The notes under the pieces were generated by a model. It saw nothing but the letters and a program-made list of their open reading frames with translations, was not told the DNA's origin and did not search any database. From Diphasiastrum complanatum (Eukaryota > Streptophyta > Lycopodiopsida > Lycopodiales > Lycopodiaceae): a DNA stretch of 64,000 bases. The DNA is taken from the NCBI GenBank assembly GCA_029204225.1, contig CM055101.1:36011648-36075647 (forward strand). Direction: 5' to 3'. Below, piece by piece: positions 1 through 10,249 of the stretch (within the stretch, counting starts at the first letter, position 1; every line of letters begins with the position of its first letter). Position numbers and translations under genes: made by a program.

Positions 1-12
1 AAAAATATTCAT

Positions 13-42
13 TTGTACAAAGCTCCATTTTCCAAGCATTGT
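13..42 (+). repeat. 30-bp exact direct repeat, left copy
   Basis: Bases 13-42, beginning TTGTACAAAGCTCC, are repeated exactly at 3800-3829 in the same orientation, about 3.8 kb apart on either side of the LRR gene. The flanks do not match, so this is either a shared end of two small transposon relics or a scar of a local duplication. Type cannot be decided here. Confidence 0.6.
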
Positions 43-380
43 ACCTCCTTCCTCCCTAGGATATATGCATTGTGTTAAGCTAGCATTTCTATGCCCAAAT
101 ACACATTGTACAACAACCTTCTATGATAAATGCATTGTGTGACATTTCATGCAACAATTTACTTTGTAAAAATATGGTCTATATACATTATATAAATATT
201 TTTAGCTTTGTTAGGCCAACAAATATGGTATCATGATGAGATTCCCTAAATCACTGACATGTTTGTTCTAGATATTGATAAATGCCTTTTCCTTATTCCT
301 TCGACATTGCAAGATCTTCGGAGTTGGAAAATGTATGTCTTACTTAATCCTCTTAAATCTCAATTTTTTTTTCTTGGTTC

Positions 381-600
381 TCCATGGTGCATTGCAAAGC
401 TGCTCGCAACATTTCACGACCACCATGTCTACAATATTGGTTTTCCATGGTGCATTGCAAAGGTGCTCGCAACATTTCGCGACCAGCATGTCTACATACA
501 ATCTCGACACCGATTTGCATTATAGAACAGATAATATGCTGCTCACGATCACCATGTTTGGGCACCGATATGCATTATAGAACAAATAATATGCTGAGAG
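381..600. repeat. Short imperfect tandem duplications (63-bp and about 49-bp units)
   Basis: The segment starting TCCATGGTGCATTGCAAAG at 381 recurs at 444, an offset of 63 bp, with a few substitutions. It is followed by two copies of a different unit (CACCGATNTGCATTATAGAAC) near 511 and 560. The copies have diverged, so this is an old local duplication. No function is apparent. Confidence 0.7.
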
Positions 601-975
601 CCTGAAGGCTCCAACATGTAAGAGTGCCATTGCAAGTGAGGTGATAAGCTCCTCCCCTCTTGGGCCACACCCAACGGTTGGATGTTCCCTCTTACCGACC
701 TTGTACCCCTCATACCCATAATTTAACTTCCAGCTCCAAAATGCAAGGACTGAATATTATGTAGATGCTCTGGTCTCTCATAATAAAGAAGTATGAACCA
801 CATCTGTTCACGGGGGAGCTCGCATTCGATTCCAGTACTGGATTTGTTGTATGCTGCTGCAGCTGCAGGTGCAGGAATGCCAGCGAATAAGCAGCAGCAA
901 CGCATCATTTTCTCCTCTTTACTTCGCAAGGAAGCCAGCACCAATACAAGTGTCATGAAGAAGCCATTCCACCTG

Positions 976-1006
<31 letters not shown>

Positions 1007-1361
1007 ATAAAAACTCACCCCATGCACGCCTCTGCAAGACTGCAAAGCTCTCAAGAGTCCTGGCATGGGTTGGCATGGGTTGGGCTGCTACTGTCCGAAT
1101 CCAGCTGAGTTCTTCTGCCATGAACAGCTTATTTCCTTCAAAGCTGTCATGCAGCAGCTCTCTTCCACGTTCCACCTCCATGGCTGAATGCAGAGCACTC
1201 TAGGCATGAAGTGAAGGCATCTAGATGCAGCATGTAGCCTCCAGAATGTAGTTACAAAGATATTCCCGTTTTCTTTTCTGATTCTTTTGAGTTTAGTCTG
1301 TAAGTACCAGATTGGCAACAGATTCGGCCTCATAGGGAGTTAGTTACCTTGCAGGGTTTAG

Positions 1362-2558
1362 ATGGAAGAGCCACCATTAGCACGGAAGGTCTTAGTAATT
1401 TTGTTACAGATGATGCTACTTGTTGATATAGCCAGTTCGGATCTGCACCCCACGGACCTTGCAGCATTGAGAAATCTTCGTAGCAATCTGGAAGACATGC
1501 CTGGATCGTGCTTTTTCTCAACCTGGAATTTTGAGCTAGATCCTTGTCATTTCTTCATGGGTGTCATCTGCGACTTGATCCAAGGTGAGAAGCGTGTCAC
1601 TGTGCTCAATCTGGGTACTGGCTATGCCGGAGTTCCTGGTTTGGCTGGTAAGCTGAGCTCCTCCTTGGGAGACCTCGCGTTTCTTAAGCAGCTAACAATT
1701 GCTCCAGGGATGGTGGCTGGTGGAATTCCCAAAAGCCTGGGGAAACTGAGCGAGCTCCGGTTTGTGGGTATCAGCAGAAACCGCCTCTCTGGCCGCATTC
1801 CTGAAAGCCTTGCTGGTCTAATCAATCTGGAAATTTTGGATTTAAGCAAAAACAAGCTGACAGGCTCAATTCCTAAAGGATTGGGTAAGATTCCGAATCT
1901 CGTTGCTGTTACTTTGTCTGACAACAACTTGTACGGCCCAATGCCCAGCTTCAGTGGCCGAATCGCACACCTTGATCTTGCGAGAAATAACCTTCGGGGA
2001 AGTCTTCCTCCTTTGTCTCACACTTTGCAATTCCTCTCGCTTCAAAGAAACAACTTGGCCGGTGGACTTGGCAGCTTAATTCCGCTGCAGAGCTTAGCCT
2101 ACATTGATCTATGCTTCAACCAATTTACTGGAAGGGTTCCGCAGGAAGTATTTGATCTGAAATTGTCAGGTTTGTATCTCCAGCACAACAAATTGTCAGG
2201 CTCCATTGCACCAACTGGACCTGTGCAGATCAAAACCATTGACTTGAGCTACAATAGCTTGTCAGGAAAGCTCCCTCCGTTCCTTGCCACAGCTCAGATA
2301 CTCTACCTCAACAATAATCGATTTTCAGGAACTGTCCCACTAGCATATCTAGACTCTCTCTTGTCAACATATTTGGAAATTCTTTACCTCCAGCACAACT
2401 ATCTCACCGACTTTGAAGTTCACTCTGATGTTTCACTGCCTACATCAGGCTCTTTGTGTATCCAGTATAACTGCATGGTACCCCCCACACAATCTACATG
2501 TCCATTGAAATCTGGGAAGCAAGTTTCAAGGCCACGCTATCAGTGCATTCACTCATAG
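1362..2558 (+). CDS. Secreted leucine-rich repeat protein (398 aa, single exon)
   Basis: The intact ORF begins with a hydrophobic signal peptide (about residues 1-26). An LRR N-terminal cap follows, with a W....DPC.F.GV.C pattern at about 55-70. About nine to ten plant-type LRRs (LxxLxLxxNxLxGxIP) run from about 80 to 350. The conserved tail has LC.QYNCM.PP, a CP.K.GKQ block and RP..QC. There is no transmembrane segment or kinase, so I infer secretion to the apoplast or cell wall. The tail matches a plant family of about 400-aa LRR proteins of the At5g66330 type, recalled from family knowledge and not searched. No intron, frameshift or stop is seen. Its exact ligand or role cannot be told from sequence. 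Confidence 0.88.
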   Translation: MEEPPLARKVLVILLQMMLLVDIASSDLHPTDLAALRNLRSNLEDMPGSCFFSTWNFELDPCHFFMGVICDLIQGEKRVTVLNLGTGYAGVPGLAGKLSSSLGDLAFLKQLTIAPGMVAGGIPKSLGKLSELRFVGISRNRLSGRIPESLAGLINLEILDLSKNKLTGSIPKGLGKIPNLVAVTLSDNNLYGPMPSFSGRIAHLDLARNNLRGSLPPLSHTLQFLSLQRNNLAGGLGSLIPLQSLAYIDLCFNQFTGRVPQEVFDLKLSGLYLQHNKLSGSIAPTGPVQIKTIDLSYNSLSGKLPPFLATAQILYLNNNRFSGTVPLAYLDSLLSTYLEILYLQHNYLTDFEVHSDVSLPTSGSLCIQYNCMVPPTQSTCPLKSGKQVSRPRYQCIHS

Positions 2559-3920
2559 AAGTTGCTTTCCTTGCTGCTGAAAACCTCAATCTTAGATTTA
2601 TTGGCTACACATAAGACAGGCAAAGCCTTCGATCCAAGCATTTTTTCATTTGACAAATTGAAGCAGGCAAAGCTTCAAGACTGTTTGAAACCATGTTCAC
2701 TCAAGACATTCTTTCAAGTTGCCTTTCTACTGTCAGTCTGCAGCTGTGTATGTTCACTTGAAAAGCTTACAGCGACTAGCAGAAAGGCAGCAGTTACGAT
2801 GACACAAGGCATAGACCTTTTTATAAGGAACTAATTGTTCTTGGATTGATGTTGTGTTCCAAGAAGAGTAGCAAATAAGTTTTTGCACCATTTCAGGCTT
2901 CTTCTTATGTTTTACTCTCCAGAAACTTGACAAACACTTACTTCTACATCCAGCTTTAAATCTGTACAAAAAGCACTGTTGTGATGTTCATGTTTCTACA
3001 GACATTTGAATTGGATTTTGTAAGATCTGAGTCATTTTTAAGAGGGAATCTATACAATTGCTTATATTAGATGTCACAAGCCTCAATTACTAAACTCAAT
3101 GTGTACAAACAGATTGAGACAGCAGCCTTCAATTTCAAGTTATACCCGGTCGATGAGCTCAAGCCATTTATCAACAAATGGCTTTCATGCATTTTTCGTA
3201 GGACATTATTGCATCAAAGATGAAGTCGCTGGATGTCTATCAATTTTTAAAGGCATGCGGTGAGCTTAAAACATTACTGGACAGTTTATAAAAGTTAAAT
3301 ATTGCATGTTTTTTCTGTTGATTCAGGGTCTATTCTAAATGAAACTTGTCATAGAACCCATAAATGTCGATCGTTTGATGGGTTTTGCACTGAATGATGA
3401 AATCCTTCAGATTCTTTAAGTGCTTAAGATCATAATCATCATTTGGCTGAGAAGAGGGTGCCTAGTCGCTATTATTATTATAATACTTTTCTGCAAAAGC
3501 AGAGCAACTCATCAATACATGATTATAACAATGTAGATCAAACAAGAGGCCAAAATGCCAAAAACCTTAAAGCAATAAGCTCAAAGGGCAATCCAAAAGT
3601 TCTCCTTTTTGGAGGTAAGCTAGAGTTGATGAGCACCAAGAGGATCTTAAGTATACAAAAACAATAACGATGTGGTCTTATACCACAAAGGCCTTGCCAT
3701 GTCATAATATCATGAATTCTAAAATTTTAGGATTTGGATTGTTTCATATTCAAATTAGGCTTGTCCGTGTTTTTTTCAAAATAGCATGTGTACAGATGGT
3801 TGTACAAAGCTCCATTTTCCAAGCATTGTGTTTATTTTTTTCACAAAAGTGTTTATTTGATGCTTATTATTTTAACTTAACAACTAGGGTGTTTGAACTT
3901 TTTGCAGGTTGGATGAGGAG
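2559..3920. other. 3' flank of the LRR gene and AT-rich intergenic DNA
   Basis: No supported gene. The first few hundred bases are probably the 3' UTR of the LRR gene: AT-rich, with an AATAAG at 2873-2878 that could act as a weak polyadenylation signal. Short ORFs at 2562-2834 and 3443-3924 have no recognisable domain and look accidental. A 30-bp exact copy of window bases 13-42 lies at 3800-3829. Confidence 0.5.
3800..3829 (+). repeat. 30-bp exact direct repeat, right copy
   Basis: Exact partner of 13-42 in the same orientation. The copy is followed by T-rich sequence rather than the C-rich sequence that follows the left copy, so identity ends sharply. Confidence 0.6.
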
Positions 3921-3959
3921 TTGATGGAGTGAGATGTGAATACTGAAATGTGAATATCG

Positions 3960-4170
3960 TGAATATTGACACGTGAATATCGTGAATACTGATCGTGAAA
4001 CTCTGAATACTGATCGTGATACTCTAAATATTGATTGTGAAACTCTGAATACTGATCGTGATACTCTAAATATTGATTGTGAAACTCTGAATACTGATCG
4101 TGAAACTCTGAATACTAATTGTGATACTTTTAAAATATTGATTATGAAACTTTGATTACTAATTGTGATA
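3960..4170 (+). repeat. 21-bp tandem array
   Basis: About nine units of 21 bp with consensus GTGAAACTCTGAATACTGATC, alternating with a second unit type, GTGATACTCTAAATATTGATT. Because 21 is a multiple of three, an ORF at 3973-4155 reads as a heptapeptide repeat (T-L-N-T-D-R-E/D). That ORF has no wider coding context, so I treat it as a satellite and not a gene. Units decay toward the right. Confidence 0.85.
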
Positions 4171-4700
4171 CTCTGGATATTGATACTTTGAATACTTTGA
4201 TCGTGACATTATTTTAACAGTACAATTGTGAATAGAAAATAACAAATTTTCTAAAAACTAAAATTGTGACCTTTTTTAATATCGAATTATGAAATTAGGG
4301 AGTACTTAATCATGATATTTGTGGTTATTTGTGAGTGTTTAATTGCACAAATTGTGACAATTTTTGTGAATTTAATTGTTTAATAAATTTTATCACTACT
4401 AATCTATTCATACACAATAAATTGTGATATTCATTTTTTGCAATTGTGAATGTGCACCATGAAATTGTACATATTACATTGTGAAATTTACTACTACTTT
4501 TGTGAATATTAATTTTGAAATTTTTATATTAGCTATAATACTACATATACTTAATAATAAAATTTGTCGTTACTTTTAAAAACTGGTTGCAATATGTGAA
4601 TCTACTATTTTAAAAGTTATGCATAATTTTGTGACTATTGATTATGAGTTTGTGATATGATAAATACTCAAATATAAAAATAATTATGATTATTGTAAAG
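4171..4700. other. AT-rich decayed repeat region with recurrent GTGA words
   Basis: Very AT-rich sequence in which words such as TTGTGAAT and ATTGTGATA recur. It looks like a degenerate extension of the adjacent 21-bp array. No coding potential is seen. Confidence 0.5.
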
Positions 4701-5149
4701 TTAGAAACCAACTAAATAATTTCATCCATTCTTAGTAAACGGTCATTTCTCATGTCAAAAACAAATCTCAAAACACCACAATCATGGAAAGGGGACATTG
4801 AACCACTTGCAAAAGAAGAAGTGCTGGTATTGACCCGTAGCGGGCAAGGAAAGGAAATATTAGACAAAATCGAAAAAACATAGTTAAGCTCACAAATGAA
4901 GAACAGATACATGAGTTGATAGGGAGAAGATTTTCAAGAATCCCGCTCATCAAAAAAATTGCCAAAACCATATCATTACCTAGATTCATGAAGAACAGAG
5001 CTAGAATGCATCATATAAAAAAGGAAATAGATCTAGGAAAAAACTTATGGCAACTCCTTAGGTTATTGCCATTAGTAAGAAGAAAAGCGAAGCCCATGAT
5101 GAAACCATCTGCACTACCGACATTATAATCGCCTATTATTGGACATATA

Positions 5150-5535
5150 AGTGCATGTACCTTAGATCGAGCCTGTCTGAAAGTGGATGTGACCATTGAT
5201 GGATTAGTCATTGCATGAGCAATAGTAGATGCAAGATCTATAGTCAATATCCTTAGTTCAAAATTGGTCGATCGCTTAGGGTTTGAACTTGAACATGTCA
5301 CTCTAACATCATTGAAGTTGGCCAATAACTCGGGTATAAAACTTGATGGTGAATTGAAACATACTCCAATTACCGTAACTGGAAAGACTACCTACATCGA
5401 TTTCTATGTTATGAAAATGCGTCCCGGTAGTAGGTGATATTCTATCCTACTAGGACATCCCTGGCTTTGACTAAGTAACTGCATAGTTGATATTCCAGCT
5501 GGAGTATTAGTTTTCGGAAGGGGGAAAGAAAGAGT
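5150..5535 (+). pseudogene. Gypsy aspartic-protease remnant
   Basis: Translation shows an IVDARSIVNILSSKLV segment, where active gypsy proteases have a D-T/S-G core, and a downstream ILLGHPWL block matching the conserved glycine loop. The catalytic core reads D-A-R, and in-frame stops occur before it (in the IDGLVIA segment) and after it (near 5437 and 5469). The protease is therefore dead. The following ORF (5537-5860) is acidic and may be the pol spacer between protease and reverse transcriptase. Confidence 0.75.
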
Positions 5536-5952
5536 AGTGGTTGATGGATATCTAGAAGTACCTCAATCTGAGAGAGCGCCAATTGCATCAACTGAGTGGG
5601 AAGAACTCACTGATAGTGATAGGAGTTCTGAAACATCAATAGATGAAGATGTAGCATTGAGGGATGTACTAGGCTTAGAGTGGAATACCCCAAATGAACC
5701 ACCTCCCAAAGTTAGAGAACCTAATATCTACCTTATAAACCTTGGAACAGAGGATGAACCTAAGAAGATCAAGATAGGTGCCCTTCTAGCACTTGGTCTA
5801 CAAAAGGCAACGAGTAATAATCTTTTCTTGTATGTTTGTTTAGTTGCTTATAGGTATTAACTTGGCTTACAAACTGAAAGGGACTATGAGGGAGGTAAGT
5901 TGTACCTTCATCAGTCCAGAGACACCTAGCAGGAAGAGAGATCTATTCCTTC

Positions 5953-6501
5953 ATGGACTGTTTTGCTGGCTATAATCAAATAGCCATTGCCGAAGAAGAT
6001 AAGCTTAAAACCACTTTCACCACCACCTTAGGAGTTTTCGCCTATCACGTTATGCCTTTCGGTTTATCAAACGCTCCAGTCACATATCAAAGGTTTATGA
6101 ATGAAAATTTTCAAGATATCCTAGACAGAAACTTGAAAATCTTTATGGATGATTTATGTGGACCATCTTCTATTAAAGAACATTTAGCGATATTTGAAAA
6201 ATGTTTTCAGAAGTGTGCTACTACTTGTATAGCCCTAAATGCCAACAAGGGCATATTTGGAGTACCCTATGGTGTACTATTAGGGCATGTCATTAGCCGC
6301 TATGATATAGCCACCACCGATCCAGAAAAGATCACAATGCTTTTAGCCATTATGTCACCCTCCACTGTTATCCAATTACAATCTTTCTTAGGAGGGAGAG
6401 GCTATTATAGAAACTATGTGATGACCTATGCCTCAATAACCTACCCTATGATTGGATTATTGAAAGAAGAATCTGAGCATGAAAAAATTGTTGCGACATG
6501 A
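5953..6501 (+). pseudogene. Gypsy reverse transcriptase, truncated palm domain
   Basis: The 182-aa ORF contains the typical string of gypsy RT blocks: D.F.GYNQI, the YHVMPFGLSNAP block and the catalytic F-M-D-D box, then GHVISR and the connection segment with FLGGRGYYRNY. Family RTs have several hundred residues, with fingers upstream and RNase H downstream. Both are missing here, so the enzyme cannot be functional. The start codon is simply the first Met in an open stretch. Confidence 0.85.
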
Positions 6502-6860
6502 TATCCCCTTGGCCCAAGAAGATTTTGTCCCCAAACATACACCCAAGCTGACCAAAGGCGTATTCTTCTCTTTAATGTGGATATATCTACAGACAATGGT
6601 GATGAGCCTTATGGCATAAGCGATGTATCTGATGAATTTGAAAAAATTGCTCTTTATAAGCAGTTGACCTACCATGATCATCATCGTTGGCTGGCAGTAG
6701 ATAGAGATTTAGACCTTTATCATGTATGTGAACGACCAGATGTGCTAAAAAGGAATAAAAAAGAGATACTGAATCACAGAGTAGGGCTGAAACGCATGGT
6801 GAATATCCAGATAATAAGGTTGATGCTGGATGATTTATAAGGTCATGAAAATCCACTCTT

Positions 6861-7263
6861 GTCCTTAGGGGGTGAGGGTCAATAGTTTGTTTTGTTGATT
6901 TTTTTTGTCATGGTTGTAGATTTTATGGTTTAGTGTTCTGACATTTCTTTATTGAAAAAAAAAAACTTCAGTTTAATCAATGTGCATATGCAATCTAATG
7001 AAGTACAATTACTAGATACCCTACCCTCGATGATGGCAAGACATGCGACGAACCTCTCATACACACAATATCACATGTATCATTTTAGACACAAAATGTT
7101 TTGAAACATTTGCTGCAAGCTTGAATGATTGCATCCATGCCAGACATTATGCACATTGTGGAAAGAAAAATGGGCATTGATCTTATTTTGAATTGAGGGG
7201 CATGAGTGTATGACATAGGAGCATGTGGATGGGATCGAGAGAGAAAAATTGAGAATAGAAACA
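6861..7263. other. Non-coding spacer
   Basis: No gene is supported. The left edge (about 6867-6876) has a purine-rich run that may be the polypurine tract of the gypsy fragment, but no LTR follows that I can match elsewhere in the window. Confidence 0.4.
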
Positions 7264-7537
7264 GTACAGTGGGGTGGGGAGTGACTCCATTACCCAATGG
7301 ATAAGGCATGACAGTTGAAGAATCCCGAGATATGACAGATAAAGGAAAGCAAAAGTACAGTGGGGTGGGGAGTGACTCCATTACCCAATGGATAAGGCAT
7401 GACAATTGAAGAATCCCGAGATATGACAGATAAAGGAAAGCAAAAGTACAGTGGGGTGGGGAGTGACTCCATTACCCAATAGATAAGGCATGGCAGTTGA
7501 AGAATCCCGAGATATGACAGATAAAGGAAAGCAAAGT
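7264..7537 (+). repeat. 91-bp tandem repeat, three copies, with a tRNA-Arg-like segment
   Basis: Three nearly identical copies start at 7264, 7355 and 7446 (period 91 bp). Each contains GACTCCATTACCCAATGG followed by ATAAGGC. This resembles the 5' acceptor and D-arm of plant tRNA-Arg, including the pol III A box. A B-box-like GTTGAAGAATCCC follows only about eight bases later, so the anticodon arm is missing and no tRNA can fold. It may be a tRNA-derived SINE head or tRNA relic that was amplified in tandem. Confidence 0.75.
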
Positions 7538-7562
7538 TCTCCACATGGTAGTTTTACATGCA

Positions 7563-8248
7563 TTAAGCAAGAAGATATATCCAAGTGAATTTTGTGAAAT
7601 CATCAATAAAGGTAACAAAACAAGTGGCTCCTCCCTTGCTCATAGATGATGAGAAATGAACATCTGAGTGGATCAAATCCAAAGGATGTTTACTCTTAAT
7701 AGAAGACCATAGTAAATGGCTTTTTGTGAGATTTAGCACAAGCCTCACATGGCTTGATCTCCTTGGAAAATGACTTTGGCAAGCCAATAGCTTTGGCTTC
7801 TTTGATCATAGAGAGCATGGATTTGTAGTTGGGATGTCCCAACCTCCTATGCCATAACTCCTCCATAGATAGCTTGTTCACAAGAGCAGCATTACAATAT
7901 TTACACATTCTCTTGGATCTAGTTTATAGATGCCTCCAAATCTAGATCCTAGTGCAAGTATCTCATCATTCTTTTTGATAGTACAAGTATTAATATTGAA
8001 TTCCACATCAAGGCCATTATTAGGCAATTGGCCAACACTAATAAGATTCTTTGTAAGCTTAGGTACAAATAGAACTTTAGTAAGAGAAAGAACTTTAGAA
8101 GATGCAAGCTTTAAGGGAATATTTCCAATTTCTTCAATAGGACATTCATAATCATTTGTAGTGTATACTGATTTCTTGGCTCCATCATAAGGTGCAATAG
8201 AAGAGAAAGAGTCCTTGGAGCTACACATATGTGAAGAGGCTCCACTAT
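7563..8248 (-). pseudogene. Copia protease C-part, GAG-pre-integrase and start of integrase
   Basis: From right to left this reads S-G-A-S-S-H-M (second half of the protease active-site region), then the VLFVPKLTKNLISVGQL block. The GAG-pre-integrase domain with LWHRRLGHPNYKSM and its C-x-x-C zinc ligands (CEAC) comes next, then the integrase start with LIHSDVHF and FVTFIDDFTKFTW. It breaks off after the first part of the integrase core, so the second Asp and the Glu are absent. The section is in several frames and is not functional. Confidence 0.85.
8244..8248. repeat. Target-site duplication ACTAT, left
   Basis: ACTAT directly precedes the 5' LTR and is repeated directly after the 3' LTR at 23720-23724. 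Five bases is the normal gypsy and copia duplication length. In the interrupted copia element these bases lie in the Asp-Ser codons of the protease D-S-G motif. Confidence 0.93.
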
Positions 8249-9352
8249 TGTTAGCAGATTCCAGAGAATCCCCAGATGTCGAGCCAAGCCGAAGACACAG
8301 AATACCTCTCACCCATGACCAAGGAGGTATTAGAAGGAGGAGAGCAGAAGAAGCTGAGAGCCGAGCATGAGAGCCGAGAAATTACTAGCTAGGATGACAG
8401 TGAAATATCTATGTGAGCCTACATAGTGTATCCCAAAGAAGGAATGACCATGTAGGAGCTAGTCATATTTCCTAGGCTTTGTAAATAAATGTAGACCCCC
8501 CCTTAAATTAGTTAGAGTGAGCCACCTTTTGATGGTTACCTTTAGTGGAAGGGCAAATTCCACATGTAATTTCTAATTTGGTGGAATTGCCACTTGGGCT
8601 CTACATGGGCAGCCTTCTTGCTTATTTAAGGGCTCCCCTCTCTTGTGAGGGAGCTTTGAATGTATTGTCAAGTTCTCTTGAGCAAATAAAGAGGATCCTC
8701 CACGAGTTCTTGATGATTGCTAAGCTCCTTGTTCATGGCAATATTCTTGAGTGAAATTTCTATGAGCATGCTTGAATTCCTTGCATTGTGGATTAACTAT
8801 TTTCTTGTTTTCTAGTTTCTTGCTTAGTTGTGGATTAGAATTCACTTCTTGTCTATGGAATAAGGTAGAAATTAGCATTCAAGTAAACTAAATAGGCTAG
8901 AATAGTGGTGTAGATCTTGCATACTCTCTTATTTTCTAGTTCTTGATTGTTCTTGGGCACTCTAAGCACCAAGAAATGAGTGTTTCTTGATTCTTGGATT
9001 GTCAAATGTTGTTAGGAATCTAGTTTTTTGTTTTCTAGTTTTTTGTTTCTTGTTCAGTAGTTAATCTTGTTCTTGATTGATTTATGATTCAGTAGATAGT
9101 GGTAGGTCTGCTCCCTGTTGCAAAACGTTGATCCTCTTGAGCTAAAGATGATTACATGGTCGGTTTCTGCATGTAGCTGAGTATCGGAACCGTGTCTCCC
9201 ACTGACAAGCTGGGAAATACATGTTGAAATCTGAGTAACGCTTCTGCTTTGTAGCTATTCTAATATGAAGAAGAACCATAAAGAATCGTAACTAAAGAAG
9301 AGGTAAAGAAATCACCAAAACTGTGTTCACAGATTCAGAGAATCTGTGAACA
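8249..9352 (+). repeat. Family A 5' LTR
   Basis: This 1104-bp LTR starts TGTTAGCAG and ends GTGAACA; the terminal 13 bases form an imperfect inverted repeat. A TATA-like TTATTTAAG lies at 8622-8630 and an AATAAA at 8685-8690, in the order expected for U3 promoter and R-region polyadenylation signal. A small ORF at 8545-8754 recurs in the 3' LTR but is probably incidental. The LTR aligns almost throughout with 22638-23719 and, with more differences, with 59864-60915. Confidence 0.93.
8622..8690 (+). promoter_or_regulatory. LTR core promoter and polyadenylation signal
   Basis: TTATTTAAG (8622-8630) is a plausible TATA box and AATAAA (8685-8690) a plausible polyadenylation signal. Both are conserved in the other family A LTRs, near 23010-23080 and 60233-60301. 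The placement is typical for LTR elements; transcription itself cannot be seen. Confidence 0.5.
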
Positions 9353-9459
9353 TTTGGTGCCATTCCATAGCTACACAAACATTAAACCAAGCCATATCTC
9401 TTTCATCTGTGTTGCGAAATAATCGCCCTGAGATCTCCTACACATTCATTACAGAGCCC

Positions 9460-10095
9460 CCCACTTCGGTCCTGACCGACGTGCCGCTCATTTCTCAACC
9501 GGGTCTCACGATCCTTACCAAGCCGAGCTCCACGACTCAAGTCTGGATCGGACCGTTACCTACTACCTCTCGACCGAGCCACTACTTCAATATCCTGACA
9601 TGTCCTGAGTTTGACCCGATGTTCATCGTTCAAATCTCGACCGGAGCCATACGTCCAGATTTTGACTGAAGACCTCTTTGCCATCTCGACCGAAGGAAAT
9701 CTTCAAATCTCAACCGGACCCTTCAGTCCTGATCTCAGCCGAAGCATTCCTTCGCATCTCGCCCGAAGTCTTCAATTAGATCTCGACCGGACCCTTCAGT
9801 CCTGATCTCAACCGAAGCACTTCTTTCAAATCTCAACCGAAGTTCTTCTTTCAAATCTCGACCGGAGCACTTGCTCGCATCTCAACCAAAGTGTTCAGTT
9901 AGATCTCAACCAGCACGTTTTTGTCAGATCTCAACCGGTGCACTTTTTTCGAATCTCAATCGGAGGCCACAGTCAGATCTCAACCGATGCCTTCTATTGA
10001 CATCTCAACCGACGACCTCGCGTCAGATCTCGATCGACGACCTCGCATCAGATCTCGACCGACGAATACTCTAAGATCTCAACCGATCCTTAGAC
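9460..10095 (+). repeat. 24-25-bp ATCTCRACCG-core repeat array in the family A leader
   Basis: The word ATCTC(A/G)ACCG recurs about twenty times with mostly 24-25-bp spacing, between the primer site and gag. Typical units continue AAGCACTTCTTTCAA. The core is better kept than the rest of each unit. Similar arrays occur at 16680-16800, 17530-17775 and, in the second family A copy, 56530-56710. Small ORFs through it reflect the near-24-bp period (eight codons) and are not persuasive genes. Function is unknown. Confidence 0.85.
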
Positions 10096-10249
10096 CGTCC
10101 AGTCCATATTCAACCGCATTACAGTCATTGCGACCACTCGTAACGACCACATTGATCCGTAGTGACCATTCTGCACCATGGGAACCGCATCTAACCGCAG
10201 AGAATACATTCACCAATTCACACAATCCTACGATACTCTACAAGTTGTT

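Larger units (their letters stand above)
1..1361. other. Non-coding region upstream of the LRR gene
   Basis: I see no convincing gene here. It holds a 63-bp imperfect duplication (about 378-503), a second short duplication with a GCATTATAGAACA core (about 510-600) and a CT microsatellite at 981-1004. The CT tract lies about 360 bp upstream of the LRR start codon, so it may belong to its promoter or 5' leader, which is an inference. Short ORFs across the repeats overlap each other on both strands and show no domain. Confidence 0.6.
4712..6860 (+). mobile_element. Ty3/gypsy retrotransposon fragment, decayed
   Basis: In order, I see a gag/protease spacer, an aspartic-protease remnant (about 5150-5535), a spacer ORF (5537-5860), the central reverse-transcriptase domain (5953-6501) and a short C-terminal ORF (6577-6840) before a purine stretch at about 6867-6876. 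LTRs are not recognised at either end. The reverse transcriptase lacks its N-terminal fingers and all RNase H, and integrase is absent, so this is a defective, internally deleted copy. Confidence 0.8.

Noticed and set aside
793-1203. 136-aa ORF upstream of the LRR gene
   Set aside because: It runs through a CT microsatellite, has no domain and does not join the LRR frame.
2562-2834. 90-aa ORF right after the LRR gene
   Set aside because: It lies in the expected 3' UTR, has no domain, and the LRR protein already ends with its family's conserved tail.
3973-4155. Heptad-repeat protein
   Set aside because: It is a reading of a 21-bp satellite; no start context or extension supports translation.
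4712-6860. Endogenous pararetrovirus (caulimovirid)
   Set aside because: Protease and RT order alone could fit, but no movement-protein or coat motif is seen, and the RT blocks read as gypsy.
7264-7537. True tRNA genes
   Set aside because: The 5' half resembles tRNA-Arg, but the anticodon arm and acceptor 3' half are absent, so no cloverleaf can form.
8545-8754. Small protein gene in the family A LTR
   Set aside because: The ORF recurs in the other LTR only because LTRs are copies; it covers the TATA and polyadenylation region and has no domain.
9460-10095. CRISPR-like regular repeat array
   Set aside because: Spacing is regular, but only a 10-base core is conserved, units are degenerate, and the array is inside a plant LTR retrotransposon leader.
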